A stretch of 64,000 bases of DNA from positions 1-64,000 of the IMG/VR virus record IMGVR_UViG_3300037189_006336; one strand, written 5' to 3'. Position 1 is the first letter of the stretch. Each line of letters begins with the position of its first letter. Origin of the DNA: a virus. Under the pieces are notes generated by a model. It searched no databases. It saw nothing but the letters and a program-made list of their open reading frames with translations, and was not told the DNA's origin. The translations under genes and the position numbers were made by a program. This document shows, one piece after another, positions 1 through 8,178 of this stretch.

Positions 1-2040
1 CTTACTTCTGTAGGTATTTCTAATCTTACAGCTACAGGAACACCTAATTCTACTACTTATTTAAGAGGAGATAATACTTGGGCTGCTATAAGTGGAGTAT
101 TATCTGGATTAACATCTGGACAAGTAACTTTTGCTAACAGTTCTTCTTCTATAATAGGAGATACTGGATTAACATGGAATAATACAAACAAAACTTTAAC
201 TGTAACTACTAACCAGGGACTTAATGGTTTAAATGTCACTGCTCTAACTACTGCAACAACTTCTACTAATAGTTTAGTTTCAATATCATCGACTATAACA
301 AGTGGTGCTGGTAGTAATGTTTTATTTGTAAATAGACAAGGTGGTGTAGGTGGACCAAGTACTACTGCTGACTTCCCTGTTAGATGTATTTCAATATTTA
401 AAGCAGGTACGCAAGAATTGTGTTTTCACCAGACTAATGGTATGGGGTTACAGGTTACAACAGATAACTACACAGGTTTAAATTCTCTATATTTAAACTC
501 ATTTGGTGGAGATGTATATGCAGGTAGTAGTTCTAATTCTTCTGGTAGTACGTTATTTGTGTATGGAAAAAACTCAGTGTATAGTTCTAACTCTTTCCGA
601 GTATTAAATAACTCAAATATTCAATTGTTTAATATTGATAGTGGAGGAAATATATCTATAGGAGGTAATACAACTTCTAGTTTATTTCAAATATTTCAAC
701 GTACTACAGGAGTAGGTACAGTATCAACTAGTGGCACAACAGTAACAGGAACAAATACACAATTTACTAATACATTTAAAATAGGTGATACTATAACAAT
801 AGCATCTATAGCTTATACAATATCAGCAATAGCTTCTGATACTAGTATGACTACTAATACATTAGCTACACTATCTAATCAAACTTACACTCTTACAGGT
901 GGTGCTAGATTTAATGTATATGGTAATGGTAATGTATCTTGGGGAACTCCAGGAACAGGAGGTACTAGTTCTACAATGTGGTATGATGCTAGATATGGTG
1001 CTTTAAATATAGGTAGTTCTACAAGTCAGTCTAGTTATCTGCTAAATGTAAATGGTGCTAGTTATTTTGTAGGAACTACTTTATTTGGTTCTTCTACTAA
1101 TAATACAGGTGCAAAAGTTACAATTAATGGTGGTTCTACTTCTAGTGGTTTTCCATCTACAAGTGGATCAACTTTTACTAATGGTATATTAAGATTGACA
1201 GATAATCAATATGCAAACGCTTTAGATTTTGGATTTGGCACATCTACAAATAATCCACCGTGGCTTCAAGCGAGATATAATAATGCTAGTACCACTGTCC
1301 CATTAATCTTACAACCGAATGGTGGAGGGGTATTAATAGGTGGTCAAACAACACCTGGCTCAACAATAACTTTAACAGTAGCTTCGAGAGAGGTAGGTCA
1401 AAGCACTGCTGATGTAATATTAGCTATAGATCAAACTAATGCAATTTATAATAGTTTACTAAACTTTAGTTATAGAGGAACTGCCTATGGGAGAATACAG
1501 TTTAATAATACTAGTAACGATTTTACTATTGGCTCATTAAGTGGTGCAACAGGTGGCAAAACATATTTATCAAATAACGGTACTAATATATTAAGTATTT
1601 ACTCTGGGGGTAAAGTTGGTATCCAAAATGGAGGTACATTTACAGATGATACAGTCAATATATTACAAGTAACAGGTAGAACTAAACTAAATGGTCAAGT
1701 ATCTTATGGTGGTAGTACACCTACAATAGCTGCTGGAACTGGTGCTGGTACTTCTCCTACTGCCTCTATAGTAGGAACTAATAATGGTGGAGTAATTACT
1801 GTTACTACAGGTACTCTACCCTCTTCATCTGCTACACTAGTTACTGTAACTTACACAGGAGCATTTGCTACAGGTAGTCAAATAATACTCTACCCTACTA
1901 ATTCTGCTACAGCTTTATTATCTGGAGTATCCATGGTATTTACAACAGGAACAACAACAACATTTACAATTACAACTGGTACAACAGCTTTAACAGCAGC
2001 TACAACTTATAGTTGGGCTTATGTTGTCACAGGATATTAA
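1..2040 (+). CDS. Tail fibre protein, 3' part (5' end cut by window)
   Basis: The reading frame is open from base 1 to the TAA at 2038-2040, so the gene starts upstream of the window; an apparent TTG start at 418 is only an internal codon. The visible 679 residues are very rich in Gly, Ser, Thr and Asn, as in beta-structured fibre shafts. Near the left edge is the phage-fibre signature GTPNSTTYLRGDNTWA, followed by a typical 'TSGQVTFANSSSSIIGDTGL' segment. The last ~120 residues (from about GTGAGTSPTASI) resemble the C-terminal knob of trimeric phage fibres, ending in a YSWAYVVTGY-type strand. Role by family: receptor binding at the virion tail or head surface. No enzymatic motif was seen. 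Two small genes follow it before a terminator. Confidence 0.8.
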   Translation, partial: LTSVGISNLTATGTPNSTTYLRGDNTWAAISGVLSGLTSGQVTFANSSSSIIGDTGLTWNNTNKTLTVTTNQGLNGLNVTALTTATTSTNSLVSISSTITSGAGSNVLFVNRQGGVGGPSTTADFPVRCISIFKAGTQELCFHQTNGMGLQVTTDNYTGLNSLYLNSFGGDVYAGSSSNSSGSTLFVYGKNSVYSSNSFRVLNNSNIQLFNIDSGGNISIGGNTTSSLFQIFQRTTGVGTVSTSGTTVTGTNTQFTNTFKIGDTITIASIAYTISAIASDTSMTTNTLATLSNQTYTLTGGARFNVYGNGNVSWGTPGTGGTSSTMWYDARYGALNIGSSTSQSSYLLNVNGASYFVGTTLFGSSTNNTGAKVTINGGSTSSGFPSTSGSTFTNGILRLTDNQYANALDFGFGTSTNNPPWLQARYNNASTTVPLILQPNGGGVLIGGQTTPGSTITLTVASREVGQSTADVILAIDQTNAIYNSLLNFSYRGTAYGRIQFNNTSNDFTIGSLSGATGGKTYLSNNGTNILSIYSGGKVGIQNGGTFTDDTVNILQVTGRTKLNGQVSYGGSTPTIAAGTGAGTSPTASIVGTNNGGVITVTTGTLPSSSATLVTVTYTGAFATGSQIILYPTNSATALLSGVSMVFTTGTTTTFTITTGTTALTAATTYSWAYVVTGY

Positions 2041-2051
2041 AATATAAAAAT

Positions 2052-2351
2052 ATGATACAGTTTTCAAAACCTATAGAGTTCATAGAAGATGAACTATTCA
2101 AACCACAGATGGGTACATTCACCTTATTAGATGGAATCACTACAGATGACAATGGAGTGGAATATGTTACACTAGAATTTGAGTTATTACAAAATCATCA
2201 ATCTGGTAATAGAACAATAAGAAAAGGAAATATAAAAGTTCTAAAATCAACATTTGATTCTTTAAATATTGATTATATTGGTAATATAAATAATCAAGAA
2301 GCTTGTAAAGTTTTATTAGCAACATTTAATATAAATGATTTAACTTTGTAA
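2052..2351 (+). CDS. Hypothetical protein, 99 aa
   Basis: I do not recognise this protein. The start chosen is ATG at 2052, 11 nt after the fibre stop; a longer frame from 2013 would overlap the fibre gene and lacks support. It is a small, mixed-charge soluble protein starting MIQFSKPIEFIEDELF, with no membrane segment, signal peptide or Cys motif. It sits between the fibre gene and another small gene and shares their transcript up to the terminator at 2781. A virion-assembly or fibre-associated role is only a guess from position. Confidence 0.65.
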   Translation: MIQFSKPIEFIEDELFKPQMGTFTLLDGITTDDNGVEYVTLEFELLQNHQSGNRTIRKGNIKVLKSTFDSLNIDYIGNINNQEACKVLLATFNINDLTL

Positions 2352-2364
2352 AAAAATAAAATAT

Positions 2365-2763
2365 ATGAATATAGAATTAACCAATAGTGAACTAACAACA
2401 CTATTACAAGAAATCAATGGCGCCATTCCTCAGATTAGTAAAGAAGGTGGTCAACCATTAAAGTTTAACTTAGCTGTATTATTTCAAAAAGCTACAGATG
2501 CTCTTAAACCTTTTGAAAAACTTAAAGAAGAGTTTATTAAAGAAAAAGGTACATCAACAGAAGATGGTGGATACACTCTTAAACAACTAAAATATGAAAC
2601 TCTTCCACCATCTGATAATAATTTTACAGATGAATTTAAAGAGTTTTTAGAATTATTAAATCAAAAAGTAGAGATCACATTTAAAAAAATACCTGTTTCT
2701 TATTTTGAGAAACTTAACTCAGAGGCCGTTTATCCTATACTATCAAAGTTTGTAGAATTATAA
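2365..2763 (+). CDS. Hypothetical helical protein, 132 aa
   Basis: I do not recognise this protein. It is soluble and Lys/Glu-rich, with several predicted helices (for example a stretch around FEKLKEEFIKEKG and another around FKEFLELLNQKVEITF). It has no signal peptide or membrane span. It starts 14 nt after the upstream gene and is the last gene before the terminator at 2781-2812, so it closes the fibre transcript that began left of the window. Position suggests a small structural or assembly accessory protein; the sequence gives no function. Confidence 0.65.
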   Translation: MNIELTNSELTTLLQEINGAIPQISKEGGQPLKFNLAVLFQKATDALKPFEKLKEEFIKEKGTSTEDGGYTLKQLKYETLPPSDNNFTDEFKEFLELLNQKVEITFKKIPVSYFEKLNSEAVYPILSKFVEL

Positions 2764-2780
2764 TTAACTATTTTATGTTT

Positions 2781-2812
2781 AAAACCACTTCATTTTTGGA
2801 GTGGTTTTTTTT
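2781..2812 (+). terminator. Rho-independent terminator after fibre operon
   Basis: A 9-bp stem, AAAACCACT / AGTGGTTTT, with a 10-nt loop (2790-2799), runs straight into a T tract ending at 2812. It lies 18 nt after the stop at 2763 and just before the promoter-like element at 2832, separating two transcription units. Confidence 0.8.
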
Positions 2813-2831
2813 GTTTTATAAATATTTTTTA

Positions 2832-2852
2832 GTATATTGTATTGTACAATAA
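2832..2852 (+). promoter_or_regulatory. Putative phage promoter element, copy 1
   Basis: The 21-nt element matches the one at 62583-62603 at 19 of 21 positions; the shared core is GTATATTRTATTGTACA followed by WTAA. It ends 18 nt before the ATG at 2871 and directly follows a terminator. The second copy stands 19 nt before the ATG of another virion gene. This shared sequence and placement suggest a phage-specific promoter or activator site. A TTTG at 2810-2813 sits 19 nt upstream of TATATTGT, a poor match to the host TAnnTTTG box, so host polymerase use is uncertain. Confidence 0.55.
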
Positions 2853-2870
2853 TTATATAAAATTACTATA

Positions 2871-4235
2871 ATGCCAATTACAAAACCTACTAAATCCAAT
2901 ACTTCTGATATAGGTTGTTCTCCTACAACTTCCAACTGTGTCACGTGGCAGGGTCCAGATCTTTCGTGTATAAATCTTTGCGCGGGAGATAATGTATCTG
3001 ACGTAGTTTTTCAACTTGCGACAGAGATATGTAAACTAAAAACTGAAACAGATCTTTCTGATCTTGATTTGACGGGTCTTAAGTCTTTTTGTTCCCCTCA
3101 AATTCCTGCCCCGGACGTAGTTGATGTAGCAAAAGCTTTATCTTACATAACTAAAAGTATTATATGTTTAAAAGAATCTAGTTCTGGTTCTAATATAAAT
3201 GACGGTAGTGTTAGTGTACCTAAATGTGTAGGTGGTACAGGAGGTACTTATACTTATAGTGATGCTATAGGTTTTATTAATGACAAAATTGTAAATACAT
3301 TAAGTACAAAAGATGGTCAATGTTCTAGTGAGATTATTAGAGATTTGTATAATAGTGTTGATAATCTTACACAAGAAACAAAGGTTACATTACCAAATCA
3401 AATTAAAGACGTATCTAATAGAGTAACCGTAATAGAAACACAAAATATTGTAGTTACTAAAAATGGTAAATCAGCTAGTGATTTTTATCCACCACCAAGT
3501 ACAACTAGTGTACAAAAAGCTGTACAAGAGTTGGAGTATCAGATGATTTCTGTTATTGGTATGTTTAATAATGACTCACCTAAATATGATATAGAAAAAG
3601 CTTTACCTGATTTAGCTCAAGCAAAAACTTTAGCTACTACATTTACAAGTGATAACTTAAGTTTATCTACTGGTGGTACTTTAATAAATTTAGGATTAAT
3701 TGCTGATGATAAAGTTAAAGGTATTGGTAATATGTTGAATAACATATGGGTAGCTTTAGGTGATGTACGTTCAGCTGTAAAAATAATTCAAGATAACTGT
3801 TGTAAAGTTAATTGTGATAGTATTATTATTGATTTCCAACAAACGTTTGATCTTGTAGCTAAAACACTTAGTCTTGATTTTACTAATTCTATAGTACCAA
3901 AAGGATTTAAAGATACTGGAACTAATATTAGTGTTACCGATGTAAATGGTTTATCTGTACATGTTACAACCAATGGTAGTACCACTTTACCATTTATTGT
4001 AACTGAAGTTGATACTCCTGAATATAAACAAACTAAAGCTACTGCTTTAAAAATTCCTATTGATGGATTAGCTAATGGTAAGTTATTAATATCATTTAAA
4101 AATAATATAGGTAGTAGTACTGTTACATGTAATGATTGTTTTAGTAAAGAAATAAACTATGTAAATGAGTCTTGTTGTTCTATTACTAATACAGGAGCTG
4201 CAACAGTTACATTAACTATAAAAACCTGTTCATAA
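2871..4235 (+). CDS. crAss-like tail fibre/appendage protein, Cys-rich N-terminus
   Basis: 454 aa. The first ~110 residues carry the pattern I associate with crAss-like tail appendage proteins: 'NCVTWQGPDLSCINLC', then a VSDVVFQLATEICKLK helix and a second Cys segment. This module probably attaches the fibre to the virion (inference). The middle is helical and repetitive (for example around VQKAVQELEYQM). The C-terminal ~150 residues are beta-rich with several Cys (for example around residues 420-440), suggesting a folded tip. It is the first gene after the promoter-like element at 2832; its TAA overlaps the ATG of the next gene (TAATG), implying translational coupling. No enzyme motif seen. 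Confidence 0.7.
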   Translation: MPITKPTKSNTSDIGCSPTTSNCVTWQGPDLSCINLCAGDNVSDVVFQLATEICKLKTETDLSDLDLTGLKSFCSPQIPAPDVVDVAKALSYITKSIICLKESSSGSNINDGSVSVPKCVGGTGGTYTYSDAIGFINDKIVNTLSTKDGQCSSEIIRDLYNSVDNLTQETKVTLPNQIKDVSNRVTVIETQNIVVTKNGKSASDFYPPPSTTSVQKAVQELEYQMISVIGMFNNDSPKYDIEKALPDLAQAKTLATTFTSDNLSLSTGGTLINLGLIADDKVKGIGNMLNNIWVALGDVRSAVKIIQDNCCKVNCDSIIIDFQQTFDLVAKTLSLDFTNSIVPKGFKDTGTNISVTDVNGLSVHVTTNGSTTLPFIVTEVDTPEYKQTKATALKIPIDGLANGKLLISFKNNIGSSTVTCNDCFSKEINYVNESCCSITNTGAATVTLTIKTCS

Positions 4236-4756
4236 TGAGTTTTACAACTATTCCTCCATATCAATCAACACAAACCAGCGTAATGTGTGGTGGTAAAGGT
4301 ATTCCAATAAATTATAATGATGAAGGTGGTGATCATACTTTAGTATTATCTGCAAAAGGTATTTGTTGGAGTATATTTCCCAACCCTACATATGGTGGAA
4401 CAACTTCTAATAATATACAATTATCTGGAACAAATAAAAAAGATTATACATTACAAATAAATGGTCTTTTACCTAATACCAAATATTATGTAAGAGCTTA
4501 CATGAATGTAGCGTCTCTTACATATATGCCTGAATATGTTGTTGGTTATAATTATGGAACAGAATATTCTTTTTTTACATTATCTACAGATCTTGATTCA
4601 TCATATTCACATTGTGTTAGTAAAGACATACGTATAACACCTGGTGAGATTGTTATACTTCCTGATGGATATGATCTTATTGGAATAGACTATGGTGGTA
4701 ATATTACATCAACTTTAAAAGGTTCTACACCTGATTGTTTAATAATGGCTAAATAA
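4235..4756 (+). CDS. Fn3-like adhesin, tandem paralogue 1 (173 aa)
   Basis: First of three adjacent related genes. The N-terminal ~115 residues look like the Fn3/Ig-like domain common in Bacteroidota surface proteins: 'AKGICWSIFPNPT', a loop, then 'LPNTKYYVRAYMN'. The C-terminal ~50 residues form a small module with a Cys, a 'VILPDGYDLIGI' strand and a second Cys near the end; the same layout recurs in the next two genes. There is no signal peptide, consistent with a virion part rather than a secreted host protein. Likely role: surface binding or decoration of the fibre complex. The start overlaps the upstream stop. Confidence 0.6.
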   Translation: MSFTTIPPYQSTQTSVMCGGKGIPINYNDEGGDHTLVLSAKGICWSIFPNPTYGGTTSNNIQLSGTNKKDYTLQINGLLPNTKYYVRAYMNVASLTYMPEYVVGYNYGTEYSFFTLSTDLDSSYSHCVSKDIRITPGEIVILPDGYDLIGIDYGGNITSTLKGSTPDCLIMAK

Positions 4757-4763
4757 TAAAAAA

Positions 4764-5552
4764 ATGGCGGGATCTCCATCTATAAGAACAGTAAAACCTT
4801 ACAATATAACATCTACTGGATTTACATCTGGTGGATATTCTATATATGATATAGTTCCTACAACTAAAGGATTATTATATAGTACAATATCAAATGATAG
4901 TTCTGCTACATATAAATCAATTAATACTGGAACATCAAATCCATATGAACAAATAATACTTTCAGAATTAACCAATAATACAGTATATTATGTAAGAGCT
5001 TATTGTTCTAATGGTACAACTAATGTTATTGGAGATGAATATCAAATAAGAACATTAGCTCAGGATGCTTTACCGAATACATGTGTAGAAAGATCTATAA
5101 CATTAAATCCTAATGTTACATATGATATACCCAAAGGTGTAGAAATAATATATAGTGATACTCCTACTAATGTACTTGAATCTAATTGTTTAGATGTAAA
5201 CCTAATACCATATACACCATCTGTTACAAATCTTCCGGGCGCTCCTAGAAATTTAAGATGGTTTTATCTTGGTAATGGTCAGCTTAACATAGATTGGGAA
5301 CCTCCTACATCAATAGGAAATTCTCCTATAATTAAATATAAAATATATATATATAGAGGAGAATCGTTAGTTATCAACTATCCTAAAACAATTAATGTTG
5401 GAGGTTCTTTTAGTACTTCTCATAGAGCATCACCTGTAACAAATAGTACATTAGGTGACGTTAACACTTATTATTATGCTAGAATATCTGCTATAAACAG
5501 TGCTGGTGAAGGACCTGTAGCGTTAAGTCCTGGAGGTGGTGTTGTTATTTAA
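4764..5552 (+). CDS. Fn3-like adhesin, tandem paralogue 2 with extra Fn3 domain (262 aa)
   Basis: The order is the same as in its upstream neighbour: an Fn3-like domain ('TKGLLYSTISND' ... 'NNTVYYVRAYCS'), then the short Cys module ('CVERSITLNPNVTYDIPKG' ... SNCLDV). It then adds a more classical Fn3 domain from about residue 155: 'PGAPRNLRWFYLGNGQLNIDW' style A/B strands, a PPTSIGNSPIIKYKIYIY stretch, and a final 'YARISAINSAGEGP' strand. This added domain is the only large difference from its paralogues. Likely a carbohydrate- or protein-binding part of the tail appendage. It follows the previous gene by 7 nt. Confidence 0.65.
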   Translation: MAGSPSIRTVKPYNITSTGFTSGGYSIYDIVPTTKGLLYSTISNDSSATYKSINTGTSNPYEQIILSELTNNTVYYVRAYCSNGTTNVIGDEYQIRTLAQDALPNTCVERSITLNPNVTYDIPKGVEIIYSDTPTNVLESNCLDVNLIPYTPSVTNLPGAPRNLRWFYLGNGQLNIDWEPPTSIGNSPIIKYKIYIYRGESLVINYPKTINVGGSFSTSHRASPVTNSTLGDVNTYYYARISAINSAGEGPVALSPGGGVVI

Positions 5553-5563
5553 AATAAAAACTT

Positions 5564-6433
5564 ATGAGTTGTTTTATTGCTATAGATACTAAAAAGATTA
5601 CTAATATAACTACCAGTACATTAAATACTGGTGGATTAAATATTCTATCTACTGATCCTATTGTAGAAAAAGGAATAGTGTATTCTTATACTTCTATTCT
5701 TCCCACTATAGGTTTTAGTAATAAAGAGATATATTCAAAAAAAGGTGTTGGTAAGTTTGATGTTACACTTCAAGGATTATCTGAAGGATTCACTTATTAT
5801 GTTCGCGCGTATGCTATAAGTAATACAGGAGATGTATCTTATGGAAGAACACTAGAAGCTAAGATGTTAATCACAGCTCAATCTAGTTGTTCTATGAATG
5901 TATCTCTTCCTGTTGGAAAAATATATACTATTCCTGATGGTTATACATTAGTAGGATCTAGTAATAACGGTTCATTACAATCTACTTGTATTGATGTTAC
6001 AAAAATAGAAAATTTAATAAAAGAATGTTATGGATTTTTCTTCTCTGTTACTGACCCTAATGATTCAGCTTATGGTAAAGATGTTGTATTAAAAGGCATT
6101 AATATTAATGGAGTAGATTATGACTTTAATGAACCTAATATTTGGCAAAATGGTAATACAGTAACAAGTACTGTTACAGATCAACTTATAAATAGGATGA
6201 TTAACTCTAATCCTTATTTATCTACTGTAATGATGGATGGTCATTATTTTGGATTTAATATAGGTGCTGATGGAAAAAACCAAGTCATATCATTTAAAGG
6301 ATTACCTGTATTTAAAGATGCTTATGTTTATTATAGCATGTACGGAACTCCTACTGGAACTAGATTAGCAACTTTTATTTACCCAATTGATCAATTATCA
6401 ACTCAAACAGGTCAATCTTTAACTTGTATATAA
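5564..6433 (+). CDS. Fn3-like adhesin, tandem paralogue 3 (289 aa)
   Basis: It begins with the Bacteroidota-style Fn3-like domain (TSTLNTGGLNILS; 'VEKGIVYSYTSILPTIGF'; 'GFTYYVRAYAISNTGDVSYG'). The shared Cys module follows ('CSMNVSLPVGKIYTIPDGY' ... STCIDV). The remaining ~135 residues are unique, with a 'GVDYDFNEPNIWQNG' segment and a 'GLPVFKDAYVYYSMYGTP' segment; I do not recognise this part. The domain swap at the C-terminus, with the first two modules kept, suggests duplication followed by change of the distal binding part. The 85-nt gap after it holds no clear terminator or promoter. Confidence 0.65.
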   Translation: MSCFIAIDTKKITNITTSTLNTGGLNILSTDPIVEKGIVYSYTSILPTIGFSNKEIYSKKGVGKFDVTLQGLSEGFTYYVRAYAISNTGDVSYGRTLEAKMLITAQSSCSMNVSLPVGKIYTIPDGYTLVGSSNNGSLQSTCIDVTKIENLIKECYGFFFSVTDPNDSAYGKDVVLKGININGVDYDFNEPNIWQNGNTVTSTVTDQLINRMINSNPYLSTVMMDGHYFGFNIGADGKNQVISFKGLPVFKDAYVYYSMYGTPTGTRLATFIYPIDQLSTQTGQSLTCI

Positions 6434-6517
6434 TCTTATTAAATTTAAATACTGTTTTGAACCATAACTCATCATCAAATAATAAAAATATTTTATAAAA
6501 TAAAAAAATAATTAATT

Positions 6518-8173
6518 ATGTCTTCTTGTCCTGGATGTCACGATACACCACTACCTTTATATAATGAGCATCATTGTGTAAGTAGTCAACCGGTTATATT
6601 ACCGGTATGTTCAAATGGTGAAAAATGTGAAGAAACTCTTGATGCTGGGTGTGTTATTTATAGTGGTGATCCAATATCTCGTTTTGGTATAGCTACAGAT
6701 GATAGAATGGATGCTATATTACACAAACTAGATACTAATTCTACTTCAAATAATATTATAGTAGCTAATACACCTACAGTTTTTTTAACTGGGTTGGTTA
6801 ACGGTGAAACTACTTTTACTAAAACAGTAGCATCAACAACAAACTCAACCACTTTAGTATTAAATAATGGAACTGATATAACTCCCGGACAACTAGTTAC
6901 TGGAACTAATATTGATAGTGATACTAAAGTAGTGTCAATAACTGTTAATACATTAGTGATATCAAAACCTGTTTTAGGAGTTGTTACTAACGGAACTCTT
7001 ACGTTTACAAGATCGGCTGGTGTTGGATTAGTTTCTAATCCTCTTATAGCTAATGTTAAAAAATCTACTTCAACAACTAATGGAGATAATCAACTTCAAT
7101 TATTATCTGATGGATTGTATATATCACCTAAAATAAAAACTACTAGTGATGATACAACACCGGCTTATTTAAATAATAAATTAGTAGCTGGAACAGGAGT
7201 AACTATAACATCATCTACTGATACAACTTATGGTAAAATACTTACTATAGCTTCAACAGGTGGATCAAATATAGCCGTAGCTGATACAGCTACAATAGAT
7301 TTAACATTAACACCTGGAGTTGGTAACGCACCTTCTACACTAACTGCTGATTTAAAATTAACAGGTACTACATTACCAACACCAGTTATAACTATAAATA
7401 GTAGTTTTTATAAAAATGATGGTATTACTGCATATACAACAGCTTCTTTTTCAGGTAACTCTGTAACTGTAGATGTAGGAGCTAAAATAAACATAAGTAA
7501 TAGTATTTATAAATACACTAAATCTGGTAGTCAATCTAGTCCTACAAGTTTATCTGGTTCAGACGGATGGGGAACTACAGATCCTGGTAATGGTATAAAT
7601 AGTAATCCTTTAGGAAGTTCTAGTTCAGCTTTAACTAGTCCTGAAAATATTCCTACAACTATAACAAAAAGTATTACATTATCAGCTCCTTCAAGTGGTT
7701 TAATAGTAGTAGGTAATCAAATTCAAGTTGGTGGATCAGGAACGCCTGTAACTACAACAGCTAGTATAAATATGAAATTTTCTTATAGATATTTTTATGG
7801 TAAAAGCACTAATCCAGGACTAACTACTTTAAATGATTTTAGAACAGCTTTATTTAATAATGATTTTACATTAAATGCTCCAGTTACTGGTAGTGTAGTA
7901 GGAGGAGTTACTAGATCAGTTTTAGTAACTAGAGAAACTACTGTAGCTGGTGAATATTATTACTTTTGTATTCCAACAAATCAACCATTAACATCTATAA
8001 TTAAAGATGGTGCTACTGGTATATTACCTTCTTTTTTACCAATTGTTAAAAATGCTTCATTTGTAAATGATGCAGGATTAACATTATCATATAATATATA
8101 TAGAACTGGAGCTAATCCTTTTGGTCTTGGTGAGCCAGCTTCTTTACAATTTAACTTTACAAGCCAAATTTAA
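6518..8173 (+). CDS. crAss-like tail fibre/spike protein (551 aa)
   Basis: The N-terminal ~75 residues are Cys-rich ('CPGCHDTPLPLYNEHHC' and further Cys) and lead into 'CVIYSGDPISRFGIATDDRM' and an ILHKLD helix. This layout (Cys segment, Y-S/T-G-x motif, then a short helix before the shaft) is what I associate with the attachment end of crAss-like fibres. The rest is Ser/Thr/Gly-rich beta repeat with two TTTF/TLTF-type strands, consistent with a trimeric shaft and tip. The final ~120 residues look like a folded globular knob. No lyase or hydrolase motif was seen, so it is probably a binding protein. Five nt separate it from the next fibre gene. Confidence 0.65.
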   Translation: MSSCPGCHDTPLPLYNEHHCVSSQPVILPVCSNGEKCEETLDAGCVIYSGDPISRFGIATDDRMDAILHKLDTNSTSNNIIVANTPTVFLTGLVNGETTFTKTVASTTNSTTLVLNNGTDITPGQLVTGTNIDSDTKVVSITVNTLVISKPVLGVVTNGTLTFTRSAGVGLVSNPLIANVKKSTSTTNGDNQLQLLSDGLYISPKIKTTSDDTTPAYLNNKLVAGTGVTITSSTDTTYGKILTIASTGGSNIAVADTATIDLTLTPGVGNAPSTLTADLKLTGTTLPTPVITINSSFYKNDGITAYTTASFSGNSVTVDVGAKINISNSIYKYTKSGSQSSPTSLSGSDGWGTTDPGNGINSNPLGSSSSALTSPENIPTTITKSITLSAPSSGLIVVGNQIQVGGSGTPVTTTASINMKFSYRYFYGKSTNPGLTTLNDFRTALFNNDFTLNAPVTGSVVGGVTRSVLVTRETTVAGEYYYFCIPTNQPLTSIIKDGATGILPSFLPIVKNASFVNDAGLTLSYNIYRTGANPFGLGEPASLQFNFTSQI

Positions 8174-8178
8174 TAAAA

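Noticed and set aside
418-2040. TTG start at 418 for the fibre gene
   Set aside because: The frame is open back to base 1 and codes fibre-type motifs there, so the gene is cut by the window edge.
2013-2051. Longer N-terminus of the 99-aa gene
   Set aside because: It overlaps the fibre gene; ATG at 2052 follows the stop with a normal gap.
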